Source: Maricaulis sp. (GTDB lineage: Bacteria > Pseudomonadota > Alphaproteobacteria > Caulobacterales > Maricaulaceae). From it: a stretch of 33,603 bases of DNA. The position numbers were made by a program, and so were the translations under genes. The DNA lies in assembly GCA_029251785.1 (NCBI GenBank), contig JAQXCQ010000015.1, forward strand, positions 1 to 33,603, read 5' to 3'. Each line of letters starts with the position of its first letter. Within the stretch, counting starts at the first letter, position 1. This document shows, piece after piece, positions 14,399-23,145 of the stretch. Under the pieces are notes generated by a model. It did not search any database. It was given only the letters and a program-made list of their open reading frames with translations, and had not been told where the DNA came from.

Positions 14399-16006
14399 TT
14401 ACATCCGGAAAACACCAAATTTGGTGTCCTCCGCCGGAGCATTCAGCGCAGCGGAAAGGGACAGCCCCAAAACCCGACGCGTATCGGCTGGCGCGATGAT
14501 ACCATCGTCCCACATACGAGCGGTCGAATAGTACGGATTCCCCTCACGCTCATAGCCGTCCCGGATCGGTTCCTTGAAGGCTGCCTCGTCCTCGGCGGAC
14601 CACGCTTCCCCACGACGGTCCATTCCGTCACGCTTGACCGTTGCCAACACGCTGGCGGCTTGCTCACCCCCCATGACGGAAATCCGCGCATTAGGCCACA
14701 TAAACAAGAAATTAGGCGAATAGGCGCGACCGCACATGCCGTAATTGCCGGCCCCATAAGACCCACCAATGATCACAGTGAGTTTCGGCCCCCGATACGT
14801 TGATACCGCGGTGACCAGTTTGGCCCCATCCTTTGCAATACCACCATGCTCGGCTTTCGAGCCGACCATGAAGCCGGTGATATTTTGCAGGAAGACGAGC
14901 GGAATGCCGCGTTGGGCACACAATTCGATGAAGTGCGCACCTTTTTGGGCGCTCTCGGAGAAGAGGATGCCATTATTGGCGATTATGCCAACAGGCATTC
15001 CGTACAGTCGCGCAAAGCCGGTGACCAGGGTTTCGCCATACAGCTTCTTGAACTCGTCAAATTCTGACCCATCAACAATACGGGCGATCACTTCGCGGAC
15101 ATCGTACGGCGCTCGTATATCTGCCGGAATAACGCCGCCAAGTTCAGCCGGGTCATACACGGGCTCGCGGGCCTCGATGGTGGCGAGTTCGGTTTTTTTG
15201 CCGCGATTTAGATTGCTGACAATGCCTCGCGCCGTATGGAGGGCGTGATCATCATCGACGGCGAGGTGATCTGCCACGCCGGAGGTGCGGCAATGAACGT
15301 CTCCACCGCCCAGATCCTCGGCTGAAATAATCTCACCGGTAGCCGCTTTCACCAAAGGCGGACCTGCGAGAAAGATTGTTCCCTGATTGCGCACGATGAT
15401 GGATTCATCCGACATGGCCGGAACATAGGCGCCACCCGCGGTACATGAGCCCATCACAACAGCAATCTGCGGTATACCCGCAGCCGACAAATTGGCCTGA
15501 TTGTAGAAGATGCGGCCGAAATGTTCGCGATCGGGGAAAACATCTGCTTGGTGGGGCAGATTGGCACCACCACTATCGACCAGATAAACGCATGGCAGAT
15601 GGTTCTGCATGGCGATTTCCTGGGCGCGCAGATGCTTCTTCACCGTCATCGGGTAATAGGCGCCCCCCTTGATGGTGGGATCGTTACAGACGATCATCAC
15701 TTCCGTGCCCGACACGCGCCCGATACCGGCAATCATGCCGGCCCCGTGGACATTGCCCTCATACATGCCATTGGCCGCAAGGGCGCCGATTTCCAGAAAG
15801 GCTGACCCTGGGTCCAGCAAACGTTCAACACGATCTCGCGGCAAAAGCTTGCCGCGCGACAGATGCTTGTCTCGCGATCGTTCTGAACCACCCTGTGCTG
15901 CCTCGGCGGTTCGGGCGCGCAATTCGTCCAGCAACCCCTGCATGGCCTTGTCATTTTCAGAGAAACTGTCGGAGGCGGTGTCGATGACGGAGGTCAGCTG
16001 GGTCAT
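14399..16006 (-). CDS. mccB: 3-methylcrotonyl-CoA carboxylase, carboxyltransferase beta subunit
   Basis: Also called liuB. The 535-residue protein has two crotonase-like carboxyltransferase halves. It has the MccB pattern rather than the PccB pattern: [24 protein letters not shown] near the N-terminus (split), [65 protein letters not shown], and the C-terminal [16 protein letters not shown]. With MccA it makes 3-methylglutaconyl-CoA from 3-methylcrotonyl-CoA. The divergent DUF5694 gene starts 131 bases away. No clear Shine-Dalgarno precedes the ATG. The stop is followed by the palindrome-rich region, not by a clear terminator. Confidence 0.95.
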   Translation of the reverse strand: MTQLTSVIDTASDSFSENDKAMQGLLDELRARTAEAAQGGSERSRDKHLSRGKLLPRDRVERLLDPGSAFLEIGALAANGMYEGNVHGAGMIAGIGRVSGTEVMIVCNDPTIKGGAYYPMTVKKHLRAQEIAMQNHLPCVYLVDSGGANLPHQADVFPDREHFGRIFYNQANLSAAGIPQIAVVMGSCTAGGAYVPAMSDESIIVRNQGTIFLAGPPLVKAATGEIISAEDLGGGDVHCRTSGVADHLAVDDDHALHTARGIVSNLNRGKKTELATIEAREPVYDPAELGGVIPADIRAPYDVREVIARIVDGSEFDEFKKLYGETLVTGFARLYGMPVGIIANNGILFSESAQKGAHFIELCAQRGIPLVFLQNITGFMVGSKAEHGGIAKDGAKLVTAVSTYRGPKLTVIIGGSYGAGNYGMCGRAYSPNFLFMWPNARISVMGGEQAASVLATVKRDGMDRRGEAWSAEDEAAFKEPIRDGYEREGNPYYSTARMWDDGIIAPADTRRVLGLSLSAALNAPAEDTKFGVFRM

Positions 16007-16137
16007 GAAAAGCCATTGTATCGCAAAGAGAGTTGGCGCTGTTTAGCGCGCCCGACCGGTGGAGGGCAATCACTCGTGCATCCAAATCGACTTCGCGCGC
16101 ATCTAGGGGGTATGTGATTTTTTGAAGGGACACTGAA

Positions 16138-16944
16138 ATGATCCGTACAATCGCTACCCTTATTGGCTCGCTCGCCTTCTCGCTGCCGGCCCTCTCACAG
16201 GAGGCTGAACTCCCTGCTCCAGAGATATTGGTGCTGGGCAGTTTTCACTTCACCGGAGGAGGAGCCGATTACATCAATGGCGAGGCTATCAACATTATGG
16301 ACGAGCAGCGTCAGGCGGAAATCGATTCCGTGCTGACACGCCTGGAGGCGTTTGCGCCCAACAAAATCCTGGTTGAACTCGGGCCGGAATACGAAGACTC
16401 TTTTAATGCGCGTTATCGGGAATTTGCCGCTGGCGAACGCGAGCTGGGCGTGAATGAGCGCCAGCAAATCGGCTGGGCTCTGGCCGCGCGGCTTGGTCAC
16501 GACCAGCTCTATGCCATCGATTATTCGGGTGGAATGGATTTCGACGCAATGTTCGCGGCCGCCCAAGAGGCGGGTCGCCCGGACATTGTTGAGGATTTCA
16601 ACCAGTTTGTTGCGCCGATACAGGCCTATATGGCTGAGGCTGACGATCCATCACACTCTATCCTTGAACGCTTCCAGACTCTGAATGGACCGCAGGAAGT
16701 CGAGTTTCATCATTTGTATTTGCTGCTGGCGCAAATGGGCCATGCCGACAACCGGGCCGGTGCCGACAATATGACTCAATGGTGGGGCCGCAACCTGCAC
16801 ATCTTTGCCAACATTTCCGCCGAGGCTCTGCCGGGTGACCGGGTGTTGGTGATCTACGGGTCAGGGCATAAATACCTGCTTGATCAATATGTTGATAACG
16901 CCCCCAATCTGACATGGGTCGATCCGATGGATTATTTACAATAA
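16138..16944 (+). CDS. Secreted DUF5694 family protein
   Basis: The 268-residue protein has a cleavable signal peptide (about 1-20, ending in ALSQ) and then matches the DUF5694 pattern: EILVLGSFHFTG, a long helix with EAFAPNKILVELGPE, GWALAARLGHDQLYAIDYSG and the C-terminal VLVIYGSGHKYLLDQYV. The spacing of the GSFHF, VELGPE and GSGH motifs recalls the TraB/TIKI/ChaN group of metal-dependent hydrolases, whose conserved His and Glu lie at such places; that relation is inference. AAGGGA lies before the ATG. It is divergent from mccB and ends at a strong terminator at 16989. The role is unknown. Confidence 0.85.
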   Translation: MIRTIATLIGSLAFSLPALSQEAELPAPEILVLGSFHFTGGGADYINGEAINIMDEQRQAEIDSVLTRLEAFAPNKILVELGPEYEDSFNARYREFAAGERELGVNERQQIGWALAARLGHDQLYAIDYSGGMDFDAMFAAAQEAGRPDIVEDFNQFVAPIQAYMAEADDPSHSILERFQTLNGPQEVEFHHLYLLLAQMGHADNRAGADNMTQWWGRNLHIFANISAEALPGDRVLVIYGSGHKYLLDQYVDNAPNLTWVDPMDYLQ

Positions 16945-16988
16945 GTCCTCGCCGCCTCACCCTCCCCAGGCAGAGAGGCGGCCATGGC

Positions 16989-17018
16989 GGCCCCTGCGCT
17001 TCGCGCGGGGGCCGTTTT
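16989..17018 (+). terminator. Rho-independent terminator after the DUF5694 gene
   Basis: The hairpin runs from 16989 to 17013, with arms GGCCCC and GGGGCC outside and GCG/CGC inside a short loop, and is followed by GTTTTATT. It lies 45 bases after the stop of the upstream gene. Confidence 0.8.
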
Positions 17019-17173
17019 ATTCTACCCGCTGATCCAACGAGTCGATGGGCTTCCTTCTGCGCGCACCGCAGGCGGTCATGATTTGCACACGGTTTATGTT
17101 TGCCGGGTGAAATCTTGGCAGCAATCGTACTACACTCGTCGCTCCCTTCTGAGTCGCGCGAACTTGATCCTAG

Positions 17174-18931
17174 ATGCCGTTAAATCTCTCCTTTCTGCCA
17201 TTCCTGAACCGGGTCGAGAAATCCGTTCTCTCTGCGGTTGAGGATGAGGTGGAATGGTTTTGTCTGCCCGCCGGTCAAGTGCTGTTTGAGGAAGGCGATG
17301 ATGCGGATGCGTTTTACCTGGTGCGCTCCGGTGCCCTGGCCGCGTTTCGCAATGGGGCGCTGAACCGGCCGGATCTGATCGGGTATATTCGGGCGGGCGA
17401 GCCTGTTGGTGAGATGTCGTTGCTGGATGAATCACCGCACAGCGCCAGTGTTTACGCGCTACGCGACAGCGAATTGGTGCGCATGCCGAAGGCCAGTTTT
17501 GACCGGCTGACGCGCAAACATGCCAGTCTGATGCGCGAGCTGGCGCGGATGATGCTGGCCCGCATGCGGGGGCATGAACGGCGCACCGGCTCTGATCCGA
17601 AAGTCTTCGCGCTGGTCTCAACTTCGCCGACCATCGATCTAGCATTTCGGGCTGGTGAGCTAAAGGACGCCCTGTCGCGTCTGGGTTTGACCACGGCCAT
17701 ATGCGACGAATCTTGTTCCGAATGGTCCGGCCAGAAGCTGGATGCGCTGGAAATTGAACACGACATCGTCCTGCTCACGGCCCGTATGGGTGATCACACT
17801 TGGGCACGCCGGGCGATGGGGCGGGCCGACCGGATGTGGCTGTTTGCTCGGGCCGACGCGCACCCGTCAGTGCCCCTTCTACCCGAGGACCCCTCCCCGG
17901 CAGCGAAGCTAAAATTGCTCGATGTCGTGCTCTTGCATTTTGGTGGCGTGTCAGCCGTTGTCCGCCCGCAGGAATGGGCGGATGCTGCGGAGGCCGGTCG
18001 CTTGTTTCACTGGCGACAGGAAAGCAATCGGGCCGACGCCGAGCACCTTGCCAGAACCATAGCCGGACGGTCGGTAGGCCTGGTTGTGTCTGGCGGCGGC
18101 GCCCGCGCCTACGCCCATATTGGTGCTGTGCGAGCCCTACGGGAATCCGGAATTCCGTTTGATTTCTTAGGCGGCTCATCAATGGGCGCGATCATCGCAG
18201 CCGGCGTGGGCATGGGCTGGTCTGATGATGAGCTGGAACGTCGAATTCGAAAGACTTTCGTTGAGTCAAATCCTCTGGATGATTGGGTTTTGCCGGTGGT
18301 ATCTCTGGCCCGCGGTCACAAAGTCGATAACCGCCTCATCGAGCATTTCGATAATACTGAGATCGCAGATCTATCCCGTCCGTTTTTTTGTTTGTCCTCC
18401 AATCTCGCAAACGGAAAGCCTTATGTGCACAGGCGTGGGCGTGTTCGTGATGCCTTGCGCGCCTCGATTGCCATCCCGGGATTACTGCCCCCGGTCGTCC
18501 AGAATGGCGATATTCTGGTGGACGGTGCCGTGTTCACCAATTTCCCCGCGCGCGAAATGAAGGCCTTTCATCGCGGGGCGGTTGTCGGCGTCGATGTCAC
18601 CCGAGCCGAGGGACTGAATCCGGATGATTTCAAGAACCCGCCCTCATTCTTTGGATGGGTTCGCCATAATGGCCTGCATTCCCTGCCGCCAATTGCTTCA
18701 TTGTTGATGCGGGCCGCGACACTTGGGGTCGCAGATCATCACAATGTCGGCCGGGATGCGACGGATCTTCTAGTGCTGCCAGAGACCGACGTGGAAATTC
18801 GCGATTGGGAGCGCTTCGACGACGTGGTCGAGGCCGGCTATGAGGCGACGATGAAAGAGCTGTCCACGTCCAAAGCCAAGTTGAAGCGCAAACTGGGTAT
18901 CGCCGAAATGCGAGACGTCGCAGCTCAGTGA
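17174..18931 (+). CDS. NTE-like patatin phospholipase with N-terminal CNBD-like domain
   Basis: The 585-residue protein joins a cyclic-nucleotide-binding-like domain (about 5-135), a middle region (about 145-295) and a patatin serine hydrolase domain (about 300-500). The patatin part has the oxyanion loop SGGGARAY (306-313), the nucleophile motif GSSMG (334-338, Ser336) and the dyad Asp in DGAVFTNFP (Asp450). This is the layout of neuropathy target esterase and bacterial YlbK/RssA-type relatives, which hydrolyse lysophospholipids. In the phosphate-binding cassette GEMSLLDESPHSASV the Arg that normally contacts the cyclic phosphate is replaced by His, so cAMP binding is doubtful. The ATG has no clear ribosome-binding site. 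It overlaps the convergent LprI-like gene by 7 bases. Confidence 0.92.
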   Translation: MPLNLSFLPFLNRVEKSVLSAVEDEVEWFCLPAGQVLFEEGDDADAFYLVRSGALAAFRNGALNRPDLIGYIRAGEPVGEMSLLDESPHSASVYALRDSELVRMPKASFDRLTRKHASLMRELARMMLARMRGHERRTGSDPKVFALVSTSPTIDLAFRAGELKDALSRLGLTTAICDESCSEWSGQKLDALEIEHDIVLLTARMGDHTWARRAMGRADRMWLFARADAHPSVPLLPEDPSPAAKLKLLDVVLLHFGGVSAVVRPQEWADAAEAGRLFHWRQESNRADAEHLARTIAGRSVGLVVSGGGARAYAHIGAVRALRESGIPFDFLGGSSMGAIIAAGVGMGWSDDELERRIRKTFVESNPLDDWVLPVVSLARGHKVDNRLIEHFDNTEIADLSRPFFCLSSNLANGKPYVHRRGRVRDALRASIAIPGLLPPVVQNGDILVDGAVFTNFPAREMKAFHRGAVVGVDVTRAEGLNPDDFKNPPSFFGWVRHNGLHSLPPIASLLMRAATLGVADHHNVGRDATDLLVLPETDVEIRDWERFDDVVEAGYEATMKELSTSKAKLKRKLGIAEMRDVAAQ

Positions 18932-19440
18932 ACGTCCATTTCAGCGACTAACGCCGCGACACGCAAAGCGCGCTGGGCGGTCATCGCACTGAGGCAGGCG
19001 GTCGAAACCACACCGGCCATTGTCCCACCTTCATAGGCGCTGGCCTCATAACGACATTGCGCGTCACGATGCGCCACCCAACTCGACTGGGCTGCCTCAA
19101 AACTTGTTTGCATCAGAGCCGTGCGACCGGTTTCCGACAGAGTCACCAGATTGCGTTCCAGCTGAATTTCCCACGCCTCATATTCTTCTCGCGCACAGGT
19201 GATCATTCCGACTGTTGTGTCGCCGCCCGCACGCTGGCGAATACAATTCTCGATATACTGACCCGGACACATCTCCCGACGCTCTGCTGCGCCCCTGTGA
19301 TCCATGAAACATGTCTCAATTGTATTCGTCGCGCTGAGAATAGGTTCGGGCCCGGTCTCGGGCTGCCCGTCATCTTTTTGAGCGCAAGCTGTCGACGCGA
19401 GCAGGAGGCTCAAGCTCAGTGCGGATATCGCAATACGCAT
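18925..19440 (-). CDS. LprI-like (DUF1311) secreted protein
   Basis: The 171-residue protein begins with a signal peptide; the region ASTACAQ could be cut by signal peptidase I after ACA, and as a lipobox it is poor (Ser at -3). The mature part has the Cys-rich, helical pattern of the LprI N-terminal/DUF1311 family: ETCFMDHRG, REMCPGQYIENCIRQ, MITCAREEYEAWEIQLERN and QSSWVAHRDAQCRYEAS. Some family members inhibit lysozyme. The ATG at 19440 has TTGGAGA about 9 bases upstream, whereas the longer form would need a TTG at 19455. It is downstream of ivd on the same strand. An effect on muramidase activity is only a suggestion from the family name. Confidence 0.85.
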   Translation of the reverse strand: MRIAISALSLSLLLASTACAQKDDGQPETGPEPILSATNTIETCFMDHRGAAERREMCPGQYIENCIRQRAGGDTTVGMITCAREEYEAWEIQLERNLVTLSETGRTALMQTSFEAAQSSWVAHRDAQCRYEASAYEGGTMAGVVSTACLSAMTAQRALRVAALVAEMDVH

Positions 19441-19513
19441 ATCGTCATTCTCCAATTACCTTGAGACACACTAGCGTGCCCCCCACGACAGGTCATGGAA
19501 TTTCGAAACAGGT

Positions 19514-20686
19514 CTAGGCGCCTTCGTTGAACAATTCGCGTCCGATCAGCCAGCGGCGAATTTCCGAGGTCCCCGCACCAATCTCGTATAATTTGGCGTC
19601 GCGCAGAAGGCGGCCTGTAGAGTATTCATTGATATAACCGTTACCGCCGAGCAGCTGAATGGCGTCCAGCGCCATCTTGGTGGCGGCTTCAGCGGAAAAC
19701 AAAATAGCGCCTGCGGCGTCCTTGCGGGTGGTCTGGCCGCGATCGCAGGCCTTGGCGACGGCATAGACATAGGCCCGCGAGGCATTCATGCTGACATACA
19801 TGTCGGCCAATTTGCCCTGCACCAGTTGGAATTCACCGATGGACTGGCCGAATTGTTTGCGCTCGTGGATATAAGGCTGAACGACGTCCATACAGGCCTG
19901 CATGATGCCGATCGGGCCGGCGGCGAGCACGGCGCGCTCATAATCCAGGCCTGACATTAAAACACTGACGCCGCCATCGAGCGGACCCATGATGTTTTCT
20001 GCCGGCACCTCGCAATCCTCAAAGACCAGTTCGCCGGTCTCGGATCCGCGCATGCCAAGCTTGTCGAGCTTTTGGGCGACGGAGAACCCCTGAAAGTCCT
20101 TCTCGATCAGGAAGGCTGTGATGCCGCGCGAGCCCGCTTCCGGGTTTGTCTTGGCGTAGACGACCAGCGTGTCGGCTGCAGGTGCGTTGGTGATCCACAT
20201 CTTGGAGCCATTGAGGATGTAGTTATCACCCTTCTTTTCGGCCTTCAGACGCATGGATACGACATCAGAACCTGCACCCGGCTCAGACATGGCCAGCGCA
20301 CCAACATGTTCGCCGGAAATCAATTTGGGCAGATATCGCGCCTTTTGCTCGGCACTGGCCCAGCGACGCAACTGGTTGATACATAGATTTGAATGCGCGC
20401 CGTAGGACAGACCAACAGAGGCCGAGGCCCGGCTGATTTCTTCCATCGTGACGACATGCTCGAGATAACCAAGCCCCGTACCGCCATCTTCTTCGGAGAC
20501 CGTCATACCCAGCAGGCCGAGGTCACCCATCTTGCGCCACAGATCCGGTGGAAAGACATCTGTCTGATCAATTTCAGCGGCACGAGGCGCGATTTCATCA
20601 GCGGCGAAGGACCGGACCGTGTCGCGGATCATGTCCGCGGTTTCACCAAGGTCGAAGTCGAGGGCGGGATATTGGTTTGACATCAT
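19514..20686 (-). CDS. ivd: Isovaleryl-CoA dehydrogenase
   Basis: Also called liuA. This FAD enzyme oxidises isovaleryl-CoA to 3-methylcrotonyl-CoA, the substrate of the MccA/MccB complex. The 390-residue acyl-CoA dehydrogenase has the motifs [51 protein letters not shown] and [35 protein letters not shown] (split). The Glu in [16 protein letters not shown] sits where isovaleryl-CoA dehydrogenases have their catalytic base; most other acyl-CoA dehydrogenases have it near the C-terminus. Starts at 20686, 20683, 20698 (ATG) or 20710 (GTG) are all possible; none has a clear Shine-Dalgarno. It follows the SpmX-like gene by less than 80 bases and could be co-transcribed with it. Confidence 0.95.
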   Translation of the reverse strand: MMSNQYPALDFDLGETADMIRDTVRSFAADEIAPRAAEIDQTDVFPPDLWRKMGDLGLLGMTVSEEDGGTGLGYLEHVVTMEEISRASASVGLSYGAHSNLCINQLRRWASAEQKARYLPKLISGEHVGALAMSEPGAGSDVVSMRLKAEKKGDNYILNGSKMWITNAPAADTLVVYAKTNPEAGSRGITAFLIEKDFQGFSVAQKLDKLGMRGSETGELVFEDCEVPAENIMGPLDGGVSVLMSGLDYERAVLAAGPIGIMQACMDVVQPYIHERKQFGQSIGEFQLVQGKLADMYVSMNASRAYVYAVAKACDRGQTTRKDAAGAILFSAEAATKMALDAIQLLGGNGYINEYSTGRLLRDAKLYEIGAGTSEIRRWLIGRELFNEGA

Positions 20687-20761
20687 GCCGCGCGACATAA
20701 CACGCACCACACCGGGGTCAAGCGTCGCCGATGTCGCGGGCTAAAGAATTCCCCGCACCGA

Positions 20762-23077
20762 TCAGGATTTGGACTTTCGGCGCTGTTTCTTCCGCAGCAC
20801 GCCAAACAATTGAATTGATGCCGCCACAAACAGGAATACGCCTCCGACGAGGGCGGCCACGCCTGCATTCATGTTCTGCTCTTCGAGCAAGACGTCGATG
20901 TTTTGATAGACGTTGTACCCACCACCTATTGTCAGGACCAGTCCTGCCAGAATAACGGCCATAAACCCAAAGCCATTATCCTGATATTCTTGCACTTCTA
21001 CGTCAGCGTCGACAAATGGTTCAGCTTCCCCGACAAGGTCATGCGGCGCAAATTCGCTGCCGCGATCATCGGTCACCGCAGCGAACGCTTCATCAAGCCC
21101 GACCGGGTCATCTTTGACCGAGGATTTAGCGCCGGTTACATCGCCCACAGCCCCCTGGCTGGGCGCTGGCTTCTCTGATGGATGTGGCGGATGCGTATCT
21201 TGAGCCGCAATGGCGGATGAGCCATCCGGGTCGGCTTGATTAACGGCCGGCGCTTCAATCTCGGTTACGACCGGACCGGCTTGGGGCTCGTCGGCCTCGA
21301 CCGGTTGCACCGTTTCACCGTCACGCATTGCCGCGGCCAACTCAGCAAGTTCTTCACCGAAGGACGGTGAGGTATTTGCTTCGGTTTTCTCGCTGTCAGC
21401 CTTTACGTCGGCCAGGTCATCCGATCCGACAGCATCAATTGGCTCCACGCTTGTCTCATGCGCATTGTCAGTATCTGCATTGGTATCCGTCCTACCGGAA
21501 TCAAGATGCGCTAACATTCCACCTGCAAGGACATAACCGACAGAAACACCCTCTGGCAGATGCTTCTCGGTGGCAACATCGACAGCCATGCCGGCTTCCG
21601 GTGCCTCGACGACAGGCTCAAATCCGGTAATTTGGATTGCCATACGTGCAATCAATTGAGACGTCGGGTCAGTTTCCGCGGCAACGTCTTGTGTCGGCGG
21701 TGTCAGCGGCGCCTGATTGACGGCTTCGGTCGGCGTATTGAGGGGGGCGCTTGCTTCGACAACCGGATCCTGCTCAGGGGCGTTGGGATCTGCTTGTGAG
21801 GCTGTAGTGTCGGCGGAAGCTGACGGATTCGCTTCAACTTTTTCCTCGTCCGGACGGATCACAGGAGCCGGAATTTTTTTTGGGGCTCCGCTGAGCAACC
21901 CGTCAAGAGGAGATCCTGTGACCAATCTCCGGCGAACCGGTGGTTTCACGGGCACCTTTTCCGGCTCGGGATCAGTTTTTACCGGTGTGTCATCCCGGAC
22001 CGGTTCAGTAGCGGATTCCGGCTCTAATTCTGGCGCATCTGGTTCCGCATTCGCTTCTGTTTCGACAACAGCTTCGGCATTTTCACTGGCTTCATCAACG
22101 GTCTTGCCGTTACTATCCGCTGCTTCAAGAATGCGTGAAATTTCGTCTTCCGCCTCCAGCTGACCGTTTGGTATCAAAGGCATAGGAGGAGGCGCGAGTG
22201 GCTCCTCATCGGCTTCAGCGATTGATTGAGCCGGTAATTCCTCGGGCGCGACCGGTGCATCCTCGAGCGGGGTAGACGGCTCCTCGACCTCGGCTGGTTC
22301 AAGTGTGCTAGAGCCTTCAAACGCCGCCTCGACGGATTCCATCATACCCGGCAAATCTGCCGGTGGCGTGGGCGATACCGTCGGTGCTGAGGCGGGAGCT
22401 GTGTCCGCGTCTACACGCTTAACCAGGGCCACGACCGGGTCCGGCAATTGAGCGGGTGGCTCTCCTGGCTGTTCGGTCTGCGTTAAATCGGAGCGAATGG
22501 ACTTGAGGTCGATCGTCTCAGTCCCCTCCAGCTCGGCTGGGCGGACCTCGACGTTTTCATCCGCCTCCTCGCTTGGCTCTGAGGGATGCTCGACCTTTAT
22601 GACAAGATCGACGAGTGCATCATCCGGTTCTGCGGCACGGACTGGCGCGGCACGCTTTGGGTCTCTGAGAAACAAAACGCTCTCAGCGTCGCGTCGATCA
22701 AAATCAATGTCGCCATGCGCGGCAATGGCCTCCGCCGTAGCCTGCGCGCGCCCTTCATAAAGATAGCGCGCCACATCACTGCTGCGAAATGCCGGGGCGC
22801 CAACACCGTGCACGAAAGAAATCAGGGCATCGCGCTGGTGGTTTGTAAGGGTCTCTGTCGCAACGTCGTCAATCGCCTTTTCCGCCTGCATGACGTCATA
22901 GATCAACAAAAGAGACGCCTCGGCCTCCGAGACACTCACACCGGACTTGGCAGCCGCACGATGGCCATAGCCAACCACCCATCGGCCGTCCGGTTCCTGG
23001 ACCGCGTTCGCGTAAAAGGTTTCAAAGCGCTTGATCAGCGCCTGCGCGGCGGGAGATGATTTTGGTCGAGGCTTCAT
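20762..23077 (-). CDS. spmX: SpmX-like polarity protein: muramidase-like domain, long linker, two TM helices
   Basis: The 771-residue protein has a GH24/T4-lysozyme-like domain (about 1-150), some 550 residues of acidic, Pro- and Ala-rich linker, and two C-terminal membrane helices (about 702-721 and 738-761) with a basic tail. This is the layout of Caulobacter SpmX, which localises the kinase DivJ and, in Asticcacaulis, positions stalk synthesis. SpmX of C. crescentus is, as I recall, about 430 residues, so the linker here is greatly enlarged. Glu19 (RFETFY) is kept. In the hairpin PDGRWVVGYGH the position of the catalytic Thr of T4 lysozyme is Val34, and the Asp position reads Glu28 in my alignment, so enzyme activity is doubtful. 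The ATG at 23077 (GGAA 5 bases upstream) is preferred to the longer frame to 23131. Confidence 0.82.
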   Translation of the reverse strand: MKPRPKSSPAAQALIKRFETFYANAVQEPDGRWVVGYGHRAAAKSGVSVSEAEASLLLIYDVMQAEKAIDDVATETLTNHQRDALISFVHGVGAPAFRSSDVARYLYEGRAQATAEAIAAHGDIDFDRRDAESVLFLRDPKRAAPVRAAEPDDALVDLVIKVEHPSEPSEEADENVEVRPAELEGTETIDLKSIRSDLTQTEQPGEPPAQLPDPVVALVKRVDADTAPASAPTVSPTPPADLPGMMESVEAAFEGSSTLEPAEVEEPSTPLEDAPVAPEELPAQSIAEADEEPLAPPPMPLIPNGQLEAEDEISRILEAADSNGKTVDEASENAEAVVETEANAEPDAPELEPESATEPVRDDTPVKTDPEPEKVPVKPPVRRRLVTGSPLDGLLSGAPKKIPAPVIRPDEEKVEANPSASADTTASQADPNAPEQDPVVEASAPLNTPTEAVNQAPLTPPTQDVAAETDPTSQLIARMAIQITGFEPVVEAPEAGMAVDVATEKHLPEGVSVGYVLAGGMLAHLDSGRTDTNADTDNAHETSVEPIDAVGSDDLADVKADSEKTEANTSPSFGEELAELAAAMRDGETVQPVEADEPQAGPVVTEIEAPAVNQADPDGSSAIAAQDTHPPHPSEKPAPSQGAVGDVTGAKSSVKDDPVGLDEAFAAVTDDRGSEFAPHDLVGEAEPFVDADVEVQEYQDNGFGFMAVILAGLVLTIGGGYNVYQNIDVLLEEQNMNAGVAALVGGVFLFVAASIQLFGVLRKKQRRKSKS

Positions 23078-23145
23078 TGTGTTCCGTTTCGAGACGGCAT
23101 CAGGGTTATCTTGCTGATCATTGCAAGCCAAGCGCCGCCTCTCCC

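Noticed and set aside
21717-22163. Plus-strand open frame rich in Ser/Gly/Ala opposite the SpmX linker
   Set aside because: Its low-complexity composition results from reading the acidic Pro/Ala-rich linker backwards.
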